64,000 bases of DNA from Serinibacter salmoneus (GCF_002563925.1 NZ_PDJD01000001.1:124001-188000), one strand, 5' to 3'. Numbered from the stretch's first letter, positions 35,234 through 44,540 are shown. Translations and numbers: made by a program. Notes: generated from the letters alone by a model not told the origin.

Positions 35234-35360
35234 CGACCTCGCTACGGACGGAGGATTCCGTGTCGTCGGCCCACGCGACCAGGATTCGCCCAGGTCAGAG
35301 GCGGTCGGTACTCGCGCTCTCACGCCGAGATGGGCGGATTCTCCGTCCCCAGCGAGGTCG
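35234..35360. repeat. Family I palindromic element, copy A
   Basis: A 127-bp element with 25-bp imperfect terminal inverted repeats. The left end begins CGACCTCGCTACGGACGGAG and the right end is the complement of CGACCTCGCTGGGGACGGAG. A shared core word, CAGGTCAG, lies inside. The interior is more diverged from copies B and C than those are from each other. It fills the gap between divergent genes. Confidence 0.8.
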
Positions 35361-35379
35361 CGGGCGTACGCTCCGTGCC

Positions 35380-35877
35380 ATGAGCATCGATGGGGACGTC
35401 ATGGGCGATGCGCACGCCACCGAGCAGTGCCTGCTGCGCGAACTGGCGACCGGCGCCGCGGTCTCCGGTGGAATCGGCGCCGTGACCTGGCTGATCGGCG
35501 CTCGTCGCTCCCGGCCGGGTGCCGTCGGGTTCGGGAGGCAGACCGTCGCGTGGGCGGCAGTGAACGCCACAATCGCCGGGGTGGGCGCATGGCGCGCCCG
35601 CCGCGCGGCTGTGGCCGACGGGGCCGACGGGGCCGACCGGGCCGATGGGGCCGACGAGAAGGGACGGGCGCGTTCGATGCGCCGCACCCTGCTGATCAAC
35701 GCGGGACTCGACGTCGGCTACCTCGCCACCGGCATCTGGCTCACCCGAAGCGCGCATCCGCGCCTGTCCGATGCCCACGGGGACGGCGTCGCCGTGATCG
35801 CGCAGGGCCTGTACCTGCTGCAGCTCGACGCCCGATACGCCTGGCGGTTCGCTCTGATCGCGCAGGAACCCGACTAG
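35380..35877 (+). CDS. Conserved membrane protein, unknown function
   Basis: A 165-residue protein with about four hydrophobic segments (G-A-A-V-S-G-G-I-G-A-V-T-W-L-I, A-V-N-A-T-I-A-G-V-G-A, N-A-G-L-D-V-G-Y-L-A-T-G-I-W-L, and G-V-A-V-I-A-Q-G-L-Y-L-L). A cytoplasmic loop carries A-D-G repeats from a 9-bp tandem repeat (about 35616-35660). The N-A-G-L-D-V-G-Y motif suggests the DUF6992-like family. Its stop overlaps the convergent phosphatase stop. Confidence 0.7.
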   Translation: MSIDGDVMGDAHATEQCLLRELATGAAVSGGIGAVTWLIGARRSRPGAVGFGRQTVAWAAVNATIAGVGAWRARRAAVADGADGADRADGADEKGRARSMRRTLLINAGLDVGYLATGIWLTRSAHPRLSDAHGDGVAVIAQGLYLLQLDARYAWRFALIAQEPD

Positions 35878-36503
35878 GTCCCGCGCTTGGCTGGGGAACG
35901 CCGCCGCAGCGCCGTCATCGCGGCCACCACGAGCGCCGCGACACCCGCGCCGATCAGCGCCCCGGCCACCACGTCGGTGAACCAGTGCACGCTGAGCACG
36001 AGGCGGCTCGCGGCCATCGCGAGCACCCAGGCCACCCCGATCGTCGCGACCCACCACCGCCGCCACGCCAGCCACGCGAGCATCGCCAGCGTGGCGGCGT
36101 TCGCGGTGTGCCCCGAGGGGAAGGAGCCCGCGTCGCTGGTCACGAGCATGTCCAGCGGGCGGTCCCGGTCGAACAGCCACTTCAGCGCCTGCACCACCAG
36201 GGCGCTGGCGGCACTGGCCAGAAGGAAGGTGGCCGCTGCCCACCATCGGCGCCGAGCCGCCAGCGCGAGTGTCACCGCCAGCGGCACCACCGCGACGCCG
36301 ACGATCCCGCCGCCCACCACGTTCAGGGCGCGCGCCGGGGGAGTTGCCCACCCCGCCGCGTCGCGCACGCCCGAGGCGAGTTGCGCGGCGGCGACGTCGA
36401 TCGGGGGGGCCCCTGCGCCGTCGACCATCTCGATCAGGAACCCGAGCCCGACGCCGAGCAGCACCGCGAGGGTGCCGATCCAGGTGAGGCTGCGCTGCGA
36501 CAT
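35874..36503 (-). CDS. PAP2-superfamily phosphatase
   Basis: A 209-residue membrane protein with about six spans. All three PAP2 motifs are present: K-W-L-F-D-R-D-R-P, P-S-G-H, and S-R-L-V-L-S-V-H-W-F-T-D. It probably dephosphorylates a lipid phosphate or isoprenyl diphosphate at the outer membrane face. An ATG 18 bp further upstream is possible. It is divergent from the nucleosidase gene. Confidence 0.92.
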   Translation of the reverse strand: MSQRSLTWIGTLAVLLGVGLGFLIEMVDGAGAPPIDVAAAQLASGVRDAAGWATPPARALNVVGGGIVGVAVVPLAVTLALAARRRWWAAATFLLASAASALVVQALKWLFDRDRPLDMLVTSDAGSFPSGHTANAATLAMLAWLAWRRWWVATIGVAWVLAMAASRLVLSVHWFTDVVAGALIGAGVAALVVAAMTALRRRSPAKRGT

Positions 36504-36535
36504 GGTCCCCGAGTCTCCCACGTAGGCTCATCCGC

Positions 36536-37267
36536 GTGATTGCTGTTGTCGCCGCCATGCCGGAGGAGCTCGCCGCCCTCGTCGAGACCGCCCAGTCCGA
36601 GGGGGAGGTGCACGAGGAGCGGGTGATCGGACGCTCGTTCTGGACCGGGACCCTCGGCGGCGCACCCGTGGTGCTGGCGCGATCCGGGGTCGGGAAGGTG
36701 GCGGCCGCGATGACCGCGACGCTGCTGTGCGAGCGCGCGGACGCCATGGTCATGGTCGGCACCGCCGGCGGGCTGGGGGAGAGCGTGCACCCTGGGGACG
36801 TGGTGGTGGCCGACCGGTTGCTGCAGCACGACGTCGATGCCCGCCCGCTCCTGCCGCGCTGGCAGGTGGACGGCGTGGTGGACATCGAGCCGGATGCACG
36901 GCTGACCGCGGCCCTGGCGGACTCCGCGGACGACGTCGTGGCGCGCCACCGCACCGACCTCGCCGACCTGGGGATCGCCGAGCCGCGCCGACACACCGGG
37001 CTCATCGTGAGCGGTGATGTGTTCGTCGGCTCCGCGCTCGCCTCCCAGGAGCTGCGCGACGCGCTGCCGCACGCGCTCGCCGTGGAGATGGAGGGCGCGG
37101 CGCTGGCGCAGGTGTGCCGCAGTGCGTCGGTGCCGTTCGCGGTGGCGCGCACCGTCTCCGACCGGGCCGACGACGCCGCCTCCGTGGAGTACACGCGGTT
37201 CGTGGGGGACGTCGCGGCCCCCTACGCCCGCGCCGTGGTGCTGGGGATGCTCGCCCGCCTGACCTGA
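36536..37267 (+). CDS. mtnN: 5'-methylthioadenosine/S-adenosylhomocysteine nucleosidase
   Basis: A 243-residue enzyme starting at GTG. Family features include the opening I-A-V-V-A-A-M-P-E-E-L, G-V-G-K-V-A-A-A, G-T-A-G-G-L, and the catalytic region V-E-M-E-G-A-A-L-A-Q-V-C followed by V-R-T-V/A-R-T-V-S-D-R-A-D. It cleaves the glycosidic bond of MTA and SAH in methionine salvage. The catalytic Asp lies in S-D-R-A-D. Confidence 0.92.
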   Translation: MIAVVAAMPEELAALVETAQSEGEVHEERVIGRSFWTGTLGGAPVVLARSGVGKVAAAMTATLLCERADAMVMVGTAGGLGESVHPGDVVVADRLLQHDVDARPLLPRWQVDGVVDIEPDARLTAALADSADDVVARHRTDLADLGIAEPRRHTGLIVSGDVFVGSALASQELRDALPHALAVEMEGAALAQVCRSASVPFAVARTVSDRADDAASVEYTRFVGDVAAPYARAVVLGMLARLT

Positions 37268-37287
37268 GACTCCCACGGGCGGGGGCC

Positions 37288-38292
37288 TCACACCTGCGCG
37301 AGCAGCGAGGCCTCCTCGACGGCCGTCAGCCCCGAGCGGCGCTCCCGGTCCAGCCCGCGGGCGCGCTCATCGGCCAGCACGCGCTCGATGGTCTCCGCCA
37401 GCGGCCGGGTCCGCCCGCCCGCGGCGCGGAAGGCCGCATCGCTGCGGCGCATCATCGCGCTGAACTCCTCCGGCAGCCACAGCGGCAGCGAGCGCGGACC
37501 CGCCCAGTAGTTCACCGAGCGGGCCAGCAGCCACGCGTCCTCGACCTCCACGTACTCCGGGTTCGCCCCGGCGGCGGCGGCCGCCAGCTCGAGCACGTGG
37601 CCGTAGGTCGTCTCCGGCCCGACGGCGTTGATCGCCCCGGTCAGCCCGCCCGCCCCCGCGGAGGTGATCCAGGCGGCGAGGTCGGCCACGTCGATCGCCT
37701 GGGCCGCGCGCCCCGCGATCGTGGGGGTCAGGACCCGGCGTGCGCCGTCGCGCCCGGCGGCCCGGGCCATCCGCGCGGGCCAGTACCCGAAGCGGTCGCC
37801 GCGGTCCCCGGGGCCCACGATCAGCCCCGGCCGCGCGATCAGGAGACGGTCGCCGAGGCCCTCCTGGCACGCCCGCTCGGCGGCCACCTTGGCGTGGGAG
37901 TAGTCGCTGTGGTCGCTGGGTTCCACCAGGTCCGCGCTCTCGTCCGCGCCGGCCTGGGCGTTCGCGGCGTACACCGAGACCGTGGAGACATAAGTCCAGT
38001 GCCGGGCCCGCGGCCCGAGGGCCGTCACCGCGGCCGAGACATGGGCGGGCGTGGAGGAGACGTCGACCACCTCGTCCCACTCCCCGGCCAGGGCCTCGGC
38101 GACCGCCTGCTCGCGGAAGGCGTCCGGCGCATCCCGGTCCACCCGCACGTGCCGGGCCCCGGACGGCGCGGGCGCGGACCCGCGGGAGGCGCACGTCACC
38201 GCGGCGCCCGCCGCCAGCGCCGCGCGCGCGATCTCACCGCCGAGCCACCCGGTCCCGCCGAGCACCAGCACCCGCGGGGTCGTCGTCGTCAT
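37288..38292 (-). CDS. NAD-dependent epimerase/dehydratase (extended SDR)
   Basis: A 334-residue protein with the Rossmann motif G-G-T-G-W-L-G at about 12-18, V-D-V-S-S-T-P, S-T-V-S-V-Y, and Y-S-H-A-K in place of YxxxK. The C-terminal half is the substrate domain. Its reductase or epimerase substrate cannot be told from sequence. It runs in the same direction as the NmrA-like gene 48 bp away, suggesting a shared transcript. Confidence 0.85.
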   Translation of the reverse strand: MTTTTPRVLVLGGTGWLGGEIARAALAAGAAVTCASRGSAPAPSGARHVRVDRDAPDAFREQAVAEALAGEWDEVVDVSSTPAHVSAAVTALGPRARHWTYVSTVSVYAANAQAGADESADLVEPSDHSDYSHAKVAAERACQEGLGDRLLIARPGLIVGPGDRGDRFGYWPARMARAAGRDGARRVLTPTIAGRAAQAIDVADLAAWITSAGAGGLTGAINAVGPETTYGHVLELAAAAAGANPEYVEVEDAWLLARSVNYWAGPRSLPLWLPEEFSAMMRRSDAAFRAAGGRTRPLAETIERVLADERARGLDRERRSGLTAVEEASLLAQV

Positions 38293-38340
38293 GCGGCTCA
38301 GTCAAGCGCACCGCGGGGAGCGCCGTCGAGGGTCTGCGCC

Positions 38341-39075
38341 CTACCCGAGCCACTCCTCGAAGGTGATGGTGCCGGTGCGCGCCTTGTTGTTCCCGCACAG
38401 CACGCCCGAGCGCATCGCGTGGCCGTAGCCGCCGGGCATCGGCACCCCGATCACCCGCTGACCGGTGCCGCGCCGGGCGGCGACCTTCTTCGCCATCTCC
38501 ACCAGCAGCTCCCGGCGCGGTCCGCGCAGGTCCTGCACCCGCCCGGAGGGGCCGGCCTCGACCAGGTCGACCAGCGCCGTCGCCACTTCACTCACCGCCA
38601 CCGGCTGCAGGTGCCCGAACGGCACCATGGAGACCCTTCCCGCCTTCGCGAAACCGAGGGACTGCTCGGCGAACTCGTGGAACTGGGTAGCGCGCAGCAG
38701 GGACCACGGCACCGGCCCGGAGGCGATCGCCGACTCCTGCGCATGCTTACCGGCGTAGTACCCGGCGGCCACCTCGTCGATCCCGACGATGGAGAGCGCC
38801 ACGTGATGTCCGACGCCGTGGCGGGCCTCCGCGGCCAGCAGTCCGGTGGTGACGGCGGTGAAGAAGGCGTGAGACTTCGCCGCCGAGGTGGTGGTCGTGT
38901 TGGCGAGGTCGACGACGGCGTCCGCCCCCGGGAGCAGGGCGTCCAGTCCCGCTCCACTCACCAGGTCCACGCCGGCGGCCCGGGTGAGTTCGACGACCTG
39001 GTGTCCGCGTTCTCGGGCCTGTGCCACGACGGCTGCCCCTGCCGTACCCGTTGCTCCTGCCACGGCGATCCGCAT
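38341..39075 (-). CDS. NmrA-like NAD(P)-binding protein
   Basis: A 244-residue atypical SDR: A-G-A-T-G-T-A-G nucleotide-binding loop at residues 6-13, V-D-L-A-N-T-T after strand 4, S-I-V-G-I-D, and Y-Y-A-G-K-H-A-Q-E. The active-site tyrosine pattern is degenerate, as in NmrA-like proteins, which act as redox sensors or quinone/flavin reductases. It is upstream of the epimerase-like gene on the same strand. Confidence 0.85.
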   Translation of the reverse strand: MRIAVAGATGTAGAAVVAQARERGHQVVELTRAAGVDLVSGAGLDALLPGADAVVDLANTTTTSAAKSHAFFTAVTTGLLAAEARHGVGHHVALSIVGIDEVAAGYYAGKHAQESAIASGPVPWSLLRATQFHEFAEQSLGFAKAGRVSMVPFGHLQPVAVSEVATALVDLVEAGPSGRVQDLRGPRRELLVEMAKKVAARRGTGQRVIGVPMPGGYGHAMRSGVLCGNNKARTGTITFEEWLG

Positions 39076-39268
39076 GATGTCCTCCCCGTTGAGTGCCCTT
39101 CCACCATGGCACCCTCGGTCGACTCGCGCCAGGGGCGGCGGCGACGCACAGTGGAGGAGAGGCCGGGGAGAACCTGGTGTGCAAGATCGGCTCGGATGAC
39201 CACATGTACCGGGCAGCGGGCCCGCACACCCAGCGGACGCCCGTCACCGTCGAGACGAAGGATTCGCC

Positions 39269-39802
39269 ATGAGCGACTCACGCACGATTCCGGGCACGGC
39301 TGCCCGGCGCACGATCCTGGCCACCGCCGGTGCGGCGGCGCTGCTGCTGGCCGCCTGCACCAGTCCCTCCGGTGACACGGCGGACTCCGGCGCGGATGAC
39401 GACGGCGAGGACACCTCGGTCTCCAGCGACGACACCGGCGACGCGAACGATACCGACGGTGACTCGCAGATGATCCGCCCGGACGACCTGGACATCGCAG
39501 GCGCCTGGGTGCTCACCGACAACCCCGACATCACCCTCGAGATCGCACCGGACGGTGCGACCACCGGGTTCACCGGGTGCAACACCCTCGGGGCGGTCAT
39601 CACCCGCGACCCCACCTCCCCCGACGGGCAGCTCGTGGTCGGGGACCTGTCCTACACCGAGATCGGCTGCGAGAGCGACGTCATGGCCGCGGAGGCGGAG
39701 TTCCTCGCCGCGCTGGACGCGGTGATCGCCGGGCAGACCGATGCCGATGGACTGACCCTGACCACCCTCGACGGCGTGGACCTCACCTTCACCCAGGGCT
39801 GA
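39269..39802 (+). CDS. META-domain lipoprotein
   Basis: A 177-residue lipoprotein. The signal ends with L-L-L-A-A-C (lipobox), followed by an Asp/Ser-rich linker of about 35 residues and a META/HslJ-like beta domain (I-A-G-A-W-V-L-T, then G-F-T-G-C-N-T-L-G, then E-I-G-C). The G-C-N motif is diagnostic. It is anchored on the outer face of the membrane; function is unknown. Its last 14 bp overlap the convergent hydrolase gene. Confidence 0.85.
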   Translation: MSDSRTIPGTAARRTILATAGAAALLLAACTSPSGDTADSGADDDGEDTSVSSDDTGDANDTDGDSQMIRPDDLDIAGAWVLTDNPDITLEIAPDGATTGFTGCNTLGAVITRDPTSPDGQLVVGDLSYTEIGCESDVMAAEAEFLAALDAVIAGQTDADGLTLTTLDGVDLTFTQG

Positions 39803-41066
39803 GGAGAGGGGCCTCGCGGCGCGCCTGGATCTGCTGCACCGCCCAGGTGTTCCCGTCCGGGTCGGCAAAGCCGAAGAAGGTGCCGCCGTCCCGGTCGTCG
39901 AAGGCCTGGACGTCACTGACCTCGACTCCCCGGGAGCGCAGCTCCGCATGGGCGGCCCGGGCATCGGGCACGACCAGGTGCAGGCCCTTGAGGGACCCGG
40001 GCGCCATCTCGTTGTGGCTGGGCAGCGTGCCCATGACGATCGAGCACCCCGAGCCGCGGGGCGTCAACTGGGCGACATCCATGTGGTCGTCCGTGGTGCG
40101 GTGGTCCAGCGTGAAGCCGGCCTGGTCCCGGTAGAACGCGATCGAGACATCCAGGTTCGTCACCGGCACGATCACGACCTCGAGCGACCAGCGCAGCGAC
40201 CCGTCCCCGAGCACCTCCAGCAGCCGCCCGGCGAACTCCTCCGGCTTGCCCGCCATGCCGGCGCTCGGCCCGGCGAAACCGCCGTGGTCGCCGGGGAAGC
40301 GGATCGCGGGCAGGTGCAGGATCTCGGCCAGCGCCTCCGCGCTGCGGTGCGCGGGCTCGTGGTCGGATTCGGCGCCCACGGCGATGACCAGGCGGGTCGA
40401 ACCACCCAGGAGGGCCACGTCGTCGGGCACGTAGCGGGTGTTCGGCCGCAGGTTCACCTCGAGCAGCGGGTCGCCCCGGGTGCCGTCGTCGCTCGCGGGA
40501 AGGCCGAAGTCGGCGGGGTCGGCCGTGCCGATACCGCCGCGGCCGATCTCGCCCTTGTGGCTGACGAACGCGATGAACTGGGCCATCCCGGCACCGAACC
40601 CGCGCTCCTGGTAGGCGCGCCCGATCTCCTCCACCGCGGCGTGCGCGGCCTTGGCATCCGGCAGCAGCGAGAGCACAGGCGGCTCGTGTGCCACAAGGGT
40701 GTGCACCAGCCCGGGGTGCTCCACCACCAGGGCGAGGGCGTTCACGGCGCCGCCGCTGGAGGCGAACATGTCCACCTGGCCGAGGTCCAGGGCCCGGATG
40801 ATCGCCGCGAGATCGGCGGCGTGCCGTGAGGGCGTGATCTCCCCGGTCTCCTCGCGCGGGGAGCGGCCGGTGCCGCGCGGGTCGTAGGTGATGACCATGC
40901 GGTCGGTGATATGGCCGACGAGGTCGGTGAACCCGTCGGCGCCCATGGGGGAGCCGATCACCATCAGCGGGCGGTGCGGGCCCGCGGGGCCGCCGTGCAC
41001 GTCCACGGTGAGGGCGGCGCCCTCGTGGTCGAGGGTCTCGGTGCGCAGGGCGCGCTCGATGGTCAT
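39789..41066 (-). CDS. Alpha/beta hydrolase fused to a VOC domain
   Basis: A 425-residue two-domain protein. Residues 1-280 are an alpha/beta hydrolase: G-T-G-R-S lid region, nucleophile elbow A-S-S-G-G-A (lacking the first Gly of GxSxG), D of E-S-D-H-E-P, and catalytic H in F-P-G-D-H-G-G-F. Residues 300-425 are a glyoxalase/VOC domain (N-L-D-V-S-I-A-F-Y-R-D-Q-A-G-F, then F-F-G-F-A-D-P-D-G-N-T-W). The two families normally exist as separate proteins. No frameshift or stop lies at the join. The substrate is unknown; a ring-cleavage or resistance role is conceivable. Confidence 0.85.
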   Translation of the reverse strand: MTIERALRTETLDHEGAALTVDVHGGPAGPHRPLMVIGSPMGADGFTDLVGHITDRMVITYDPRGTGRSPREETGEITPSRHAADLAAIIRALDLGQVDMFASSGGAVNALALVVEHPGLVHTLVAHEPPVLSLLPDAKAAHAAVEEIGRAYQERGFGAGMAQFIAFVSHKGEIGRGGIGTADPADFGLPASDDGTRGDPLLEVNLRPNTRYVPDDVALLGGSTRLVIAVGAESDHEPAHRSAEALAEILHLPAIRFPGDHGGFAGPSAGMAGKPEEFAGRLLEVLGDGSLRWSLEVVIVPVTNLDVSIAFYRDQAGFTLDHRTTDDHMDVAQLTPRGSGCSIVMGTLPSHNEMAPGSLKGLHLVVPDARAAHAELRSRGVEVSDVQAFDDRDGGTFFGFADPDGNTWAVQQIQARREAPLLSPG

Positions 41067-41248
41067 GGCGACTCCTTTGGCTGATGGCGTGTGGCGTCGG
41101 GTGCCGGTCACCGGGTGGTGTCGGCGGTCACCTGGTGTGACCGTAGCGCGCGCGGGTTCTCATCGGTGAGGTCGCCACATCCCCGCCCCGCGGATCAACG
41201 CGTGCCCCCCGCGAGGCGCGGGAGAGCGGGCCGGTTGCGCGGTGCGGG

Positions 41249-42643
41249 TCAGTCGGCGAGCGCCGCACCCCACGCCGCGGGGACCGGGGAGCCCGCCGGG
41301 TACTCCTCCATCGGCACCTCGTTGCGCTCCCACGCCCCCAGCACCGCATCGCAGATCCGCCAGCACTCCTCGGCGGCGTCGCCGCGCACCGTGAGCATCG
41401 GGTTCCCGTCCAGCACCCCGGCGATGACCTCGCCGTAGGCCTCCAGCTCCGACTCCCGCAGGGTGGTGGCCAGCACGCTCTGCTCCAGCTCCAGCGGGTC
41501 GTCGGTGCCGTTGGTGGTGATCCGCAACTCCATGGTGTCCGGGCTGAGCCCGATGATGAGGCGGTCCTTCGGGTCGGCGCCCTTCAGCCCCCGGGGCAGG
41601 TGCCGCACGTCCCGGAAGGTGATGACGATGTGCTTCTGGGTGGCGCCCAGCGCCTTCCCGGAGCGGATCGTGATGGGCACACCAGCCCAGCGGTCGTTGG
41701 CGACCTCCACGGTGATCTGCGCCAGGGTCTCGGTCATGCGCGCGGGGTCCACGCCGTCCTCGTCCACGTAGGAGGGGACGGCGCGCCCGATCGAGGTGCC
41801 GGCGGTGTAGCGGGCGCGGCGGCTGCCGCTGATCGCGTCCCCACCCCACAGGGTGGTGGCGCGCAGTGCCGCGGCGGTGGCGTCGCGCAGGTCCCGCGCG
41901 GTGATGCTCGCGGGCGGCTCCATGGTCACCAGGGCCATCGCCTGCAGCAGGTGGGACTGGATCATGTCCCGCAGGGCGCCGGCGTGGTCGTAGTACCCGG
42001 CGCGGTTCTCCAGCGCGAGGGACTCGTCGTAGGCGATCTCGATGCTCTCGATGTGCTCGGCGCTCCACACCGCGGAGAACAGCCGGTTGGCGAACCGCAC
42101 CGCCATGATGTCCAGCAGCGTGGACTTGCCCAGGAAGTGGTCCACGCGGTGCACCTGATCGTCCGGCACCAGGTGCGCCACGAGGGTGTTCAGGGCGCGC
42201 GCGGAGTGCTCGTCGTGCCCGAACGGCTTCTCCATCGTCAGGTGCAGGTCACGCGGCAGGGTCAGCCCGAGCATCGCGTGGCACACCCGCTCGGTGACGG
42301 CGGGCGGCAGCGCGAAGTACAGCACCACGCGCCGGGCGCCGCCCTCGCCGGCGGCCTGCGTCAGCAGGGCGTTCAGGGCCACCGGGTCGGTGGCATCCAT
42401 CGAGGTGTAGGTCGACGTCGCGGCCACCGCCTGCACCACCTCGGGTGGGGCGCCGCCCTCGGTGAGGGCGGGCTGCAGCCGGTCCTGCCACGCCTGGGCA
42501 TCCAGGTCGGCGCGGTCGGCGGCCAGGATCCGCAGCTCCCGCTCCGGCTCCAGCTCCAGGAGCGACCCCACGCCGGGCAGCAGCAGGCGCCGGGTCAGGT
42601 CGCCGGAGGCGCCGAGGATCACCAGGGTGCTGGGCTGAGACAT
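41249..42643 (-). CDS. zwf: Glucose-6-phosphate dehydrogenase
   Basis: A 464-residue enzyme. Key features: N-terminal L-G-A-S-G-D-L-T-R-R nucleotide-binding loop, M-E-K-P-F-G, and the active-site R-V-D-H-F-L-G-K containing the catalytic histidine and substrate lysine. It oxidises glucose 6-phosphate to 6-phosphogluconolactone with NADP or NAD. AAAGGA precedes the chosen ATG. It lies 52 bp after the GH15 gene, so the two are probably one operon. It may be a second isozyme, since no other pentose phosphate gene is nearby. Confidence 0.92.
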   Translation of the reverse strand: MSQPSTLVILGASGDLTRRLLLPGVGSLLELEPERELRILAADRADLDAQAWQDRLQPALTEGGAPPEVVQAVAATSTYTSMDATDPVALNALLTQAAGEGGARRVVLYFALPPAVTERVCHAMLGLTLPRDLHLTMEKPFGHDEHSARALNTLVAHLVPDDQVHRVDHFLGKSTLLDIMAVRFANRLFSAVWSAEHIESIEIAYDESLALENRAGYYDHAGALRDMIQSHLLQAMALVTMEPPASITARDLRDATAAALRATTLWGGDAISGSRRARYTAGTSIGRAVPSYVDEDGVDPARMTETLAQITVEVANDRWAGVPITIRSGKALGATQKHIVITFRDVRHLPRGLKGADPKDRLIIGLSPDTMELRITTNGTDDPLELEQSVLATTLRESELEAYGEVIAGVLDGNPMLTVRGDAAEECWRICDAVLGAWERNEVPMEEYPAGSPVPAAWGAALAD

Positions 42644-42695
42644 GAGGGTCCTTTCGGGGGCGGGTCGGGGATCGTCGGGAGGTGAGGTCGGTGTT

Positions 42696-44540
42696 CTAGG
42701 TGGGGTCGGCTGCGCCGTCGTGCGCATTCGCCTCCGCCGTGGCCACGGCATCGGCGGCGCGCACCAGCGCGAGGTGGGAGAAGGCCTGCGGGAAGTTGCC
42801 CATCTGGCGTTGCCCGGCCACGTCGTACTCCTCCGCCAACAGCCCCAGGTCGGTGCGCAGGCCTACCAGGCGGTCCATGAGGGCCACCGCTTCGGGCAGC
42901 CGGCCCGAGTGCGCGTACTGCTCCACCAGCCAGAACGAGCACGCCAGGAACGGGTGCTCGTCCCCGGCCAGACCGTCCTTGCCGGCGCTGGTGCGGTAGC
43001 GCAGGAGGAGCCCGTCGGACATCAGGTCCTGCTCGATCTGCGCCACGGTCGCCAGCATGAGCGGGTCGTCGTAGGCCACGAACCCGGTCTGGGGGATCTG
43101 CAGCAGGGAGGCGTCCACCTCGGTGGTGTCGTAGGTCTGGGTGAAGCCGCCGGTCTGCGGGTTCACGCCGCGGCGCAGGATCTCCGTGCGCAACTCCTCG
43201 CGCAACTCGGTCCAGTGCGCCACCGGACCGGGCAGGTCGTAGGTGGTGCAGGCGTGGATCGCGCGGTCCAGGGCGGCCCACATCATCACGCGGGAGTGGG
43301 TGAAGAAGTGCGGTTCGCCGCGCATCTCCCACAGGCCCTGGTCCTTGACGTCCTTCGCGGAGACGAGGAAGTCGACCATGTTGCGCTGCAGCGGCCAGGA
43401 GAAGTCGTCCTCCGCCACACCCGCCTCGCGCAGCAGCTCCAGGGCGATCATCACCTCGCCCACCACATCGGCCTGGAACTGGGTGACGGCGCCGTTCCCG
43501 ATCCGCACCGGGCGGGAGTCCAGGTGCCCGCTCAGGTGCGGCAGTTCCCGCTCCGGCAGTTGCCGCTCCCCGGCGATGCCGTACATGATCTGCAGGTCCT
43601 CGGGGTCCCCGGCCACGGCGCGCAGCAGCCAGTCCCGCCAGTGGTGGGCCACCTCGGTGCGACCGTGCGCGAGCAGTGCCTCCAGGGTCAGGGCGGAGTC
43701 GCGCAGCCAGCAGTAGCGGTAGTCCCAGTTGCGCTCCCCACCGGGGTCCTCCGGCAGGGAGGTGGTCGGTGCGGCCACGATCCCGCCGGTCTCGGCGTGG
43801 GTGAGGGCGCGCAGCACCAGCAGTGAACGCCCCACGGCGTCCGCCCACCGGCCGCGCACCTCCACCCGGGCGCTCCAGGACTCCCAGTAGGCGCGGGTGT
43901 GCGCGAGGGCCTGCTCCACGTGGATCGGGGCGGGCACCGGTTTGTAGGAGTGCGACCAGGTCAGGCTCCAGACGGCCCGCTCGCCCGCGGCCAGCGGGTG
44001 GGCGCCACTGTGGCGGTGACCCTCCGGCTCCAGGGCGGGGCCGCGCAGCACGTAGGCGTCCGGGCCGGCGATCGCCAACAGGTAGCCCTCGCCCTGCTCG
44101 CCGTCGCCCTGCTCGCCGTTGGGCGGCGGCTCGATGCGCCGCACCCAGGGGCGGGAACCGGCATACTCCGGGCGCAGCGCGAGGTCGTGCTCGATGGTGA
44201 CCGTGCCCTCGACGCACTCGGCGATCCGCACGATGTCCGCACGCTGCCCGTCGATCGGCATGAACTCGGTGATGACCACCCGCCCGGTCGGTGTGGACCA
44301 GGTGGAGCGCAGCACGAACGTGTCCTGCTCGTAGGCGCGGTGCTCCAGGGTGCCCTGCGCGGGGGTCATCCGCCAGCGGCCGTCCTCCGGGGTGCCGAGG
44401 ATCGCGGAGAAGACCGCGGGGGAGTCGAAGCGCGGCAGGCACAGCCAGTCGATCGAACCGTCGGTGGAGACGAGCGGACCGGTGCGCAGGTCGGCCAGGA
44501 GCGCGTAGTCGCCTATCTGGGAGGTCACCCCCCGAGCCAA
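42696..44540 (-). CDS. GH15-family glycoside hydrolase (glucoamylase/trehalase-like)
   Basis: A 614-residue cytoplasmic protein with the N-terminal beta-sandwich (I-G-D-Y-A-L-L-A-D-L-R-T-G, D-G-S-I-D-W-L-C-L-P-R-F-D) and an (alpha/alpha)6 barrel with G-G-E-R-N-W-D-Y-R-Y-C-W-L-R-D. Bacterial proteins of this form are often trehalases that release glucose inside the cell. Pairing with glucose-6-phosphate dehydrogenase suggests trehalose or maltodextrin breakdown feeding the pentose phosphate pathway. Confidence 0.9.
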   Translation of the reverse strand: MARGVTSQIGDYALLADLRTGPLVSTDGSIDWLCLPRFDSPAVFSAILGTPEDGRWRMTPAQGTLEHRAYEQDTFVLRSTWSTPTGRVVITEFMPIDGQRADIVRIAECVEGTVTIEHDLALRPEYAGSRPWVRRIEPPPNGEQGDGEQGEGYLLAIAGPDAYVLRGPALEPEGHRHSGAHPLAAGERAVWSLTWSHSYKPVPAPIHVEQALAHTRAYWESWSARVEVRGRWADAVGRSLLVLRALTHAETGGIVAAPTTSLPEDPGGERNWDYRYCWLRDSALTLEALLAHGRTEVAHHWRDWLLRAVAGDPEDLQIMYGIAGERQLPERELPHLSGHLDSRPVRIGNGAVTQFQADVVGEVMIALELLREAGVAEDDFSWPLQRNMVDFLVSAKDVKDQGLWEMRGEPHFFTHSRVMMWAALDRAIHACTTYDLPGPVAHWTELREELRTEILRRGVNPQTGGFTQTYDTTEVDASLLQIPQTGFVAYDDPLMLATVAQIEQDLMSDGLLLRYRTSAGKDGLAGDEHPFLACSFWLVEQYAHSGRLPEAVALMDRLVGLRTDLGLLAEEYDVAGQRQMGNFPQAFSHLALVRAADAVATAEANAHDGAADPT

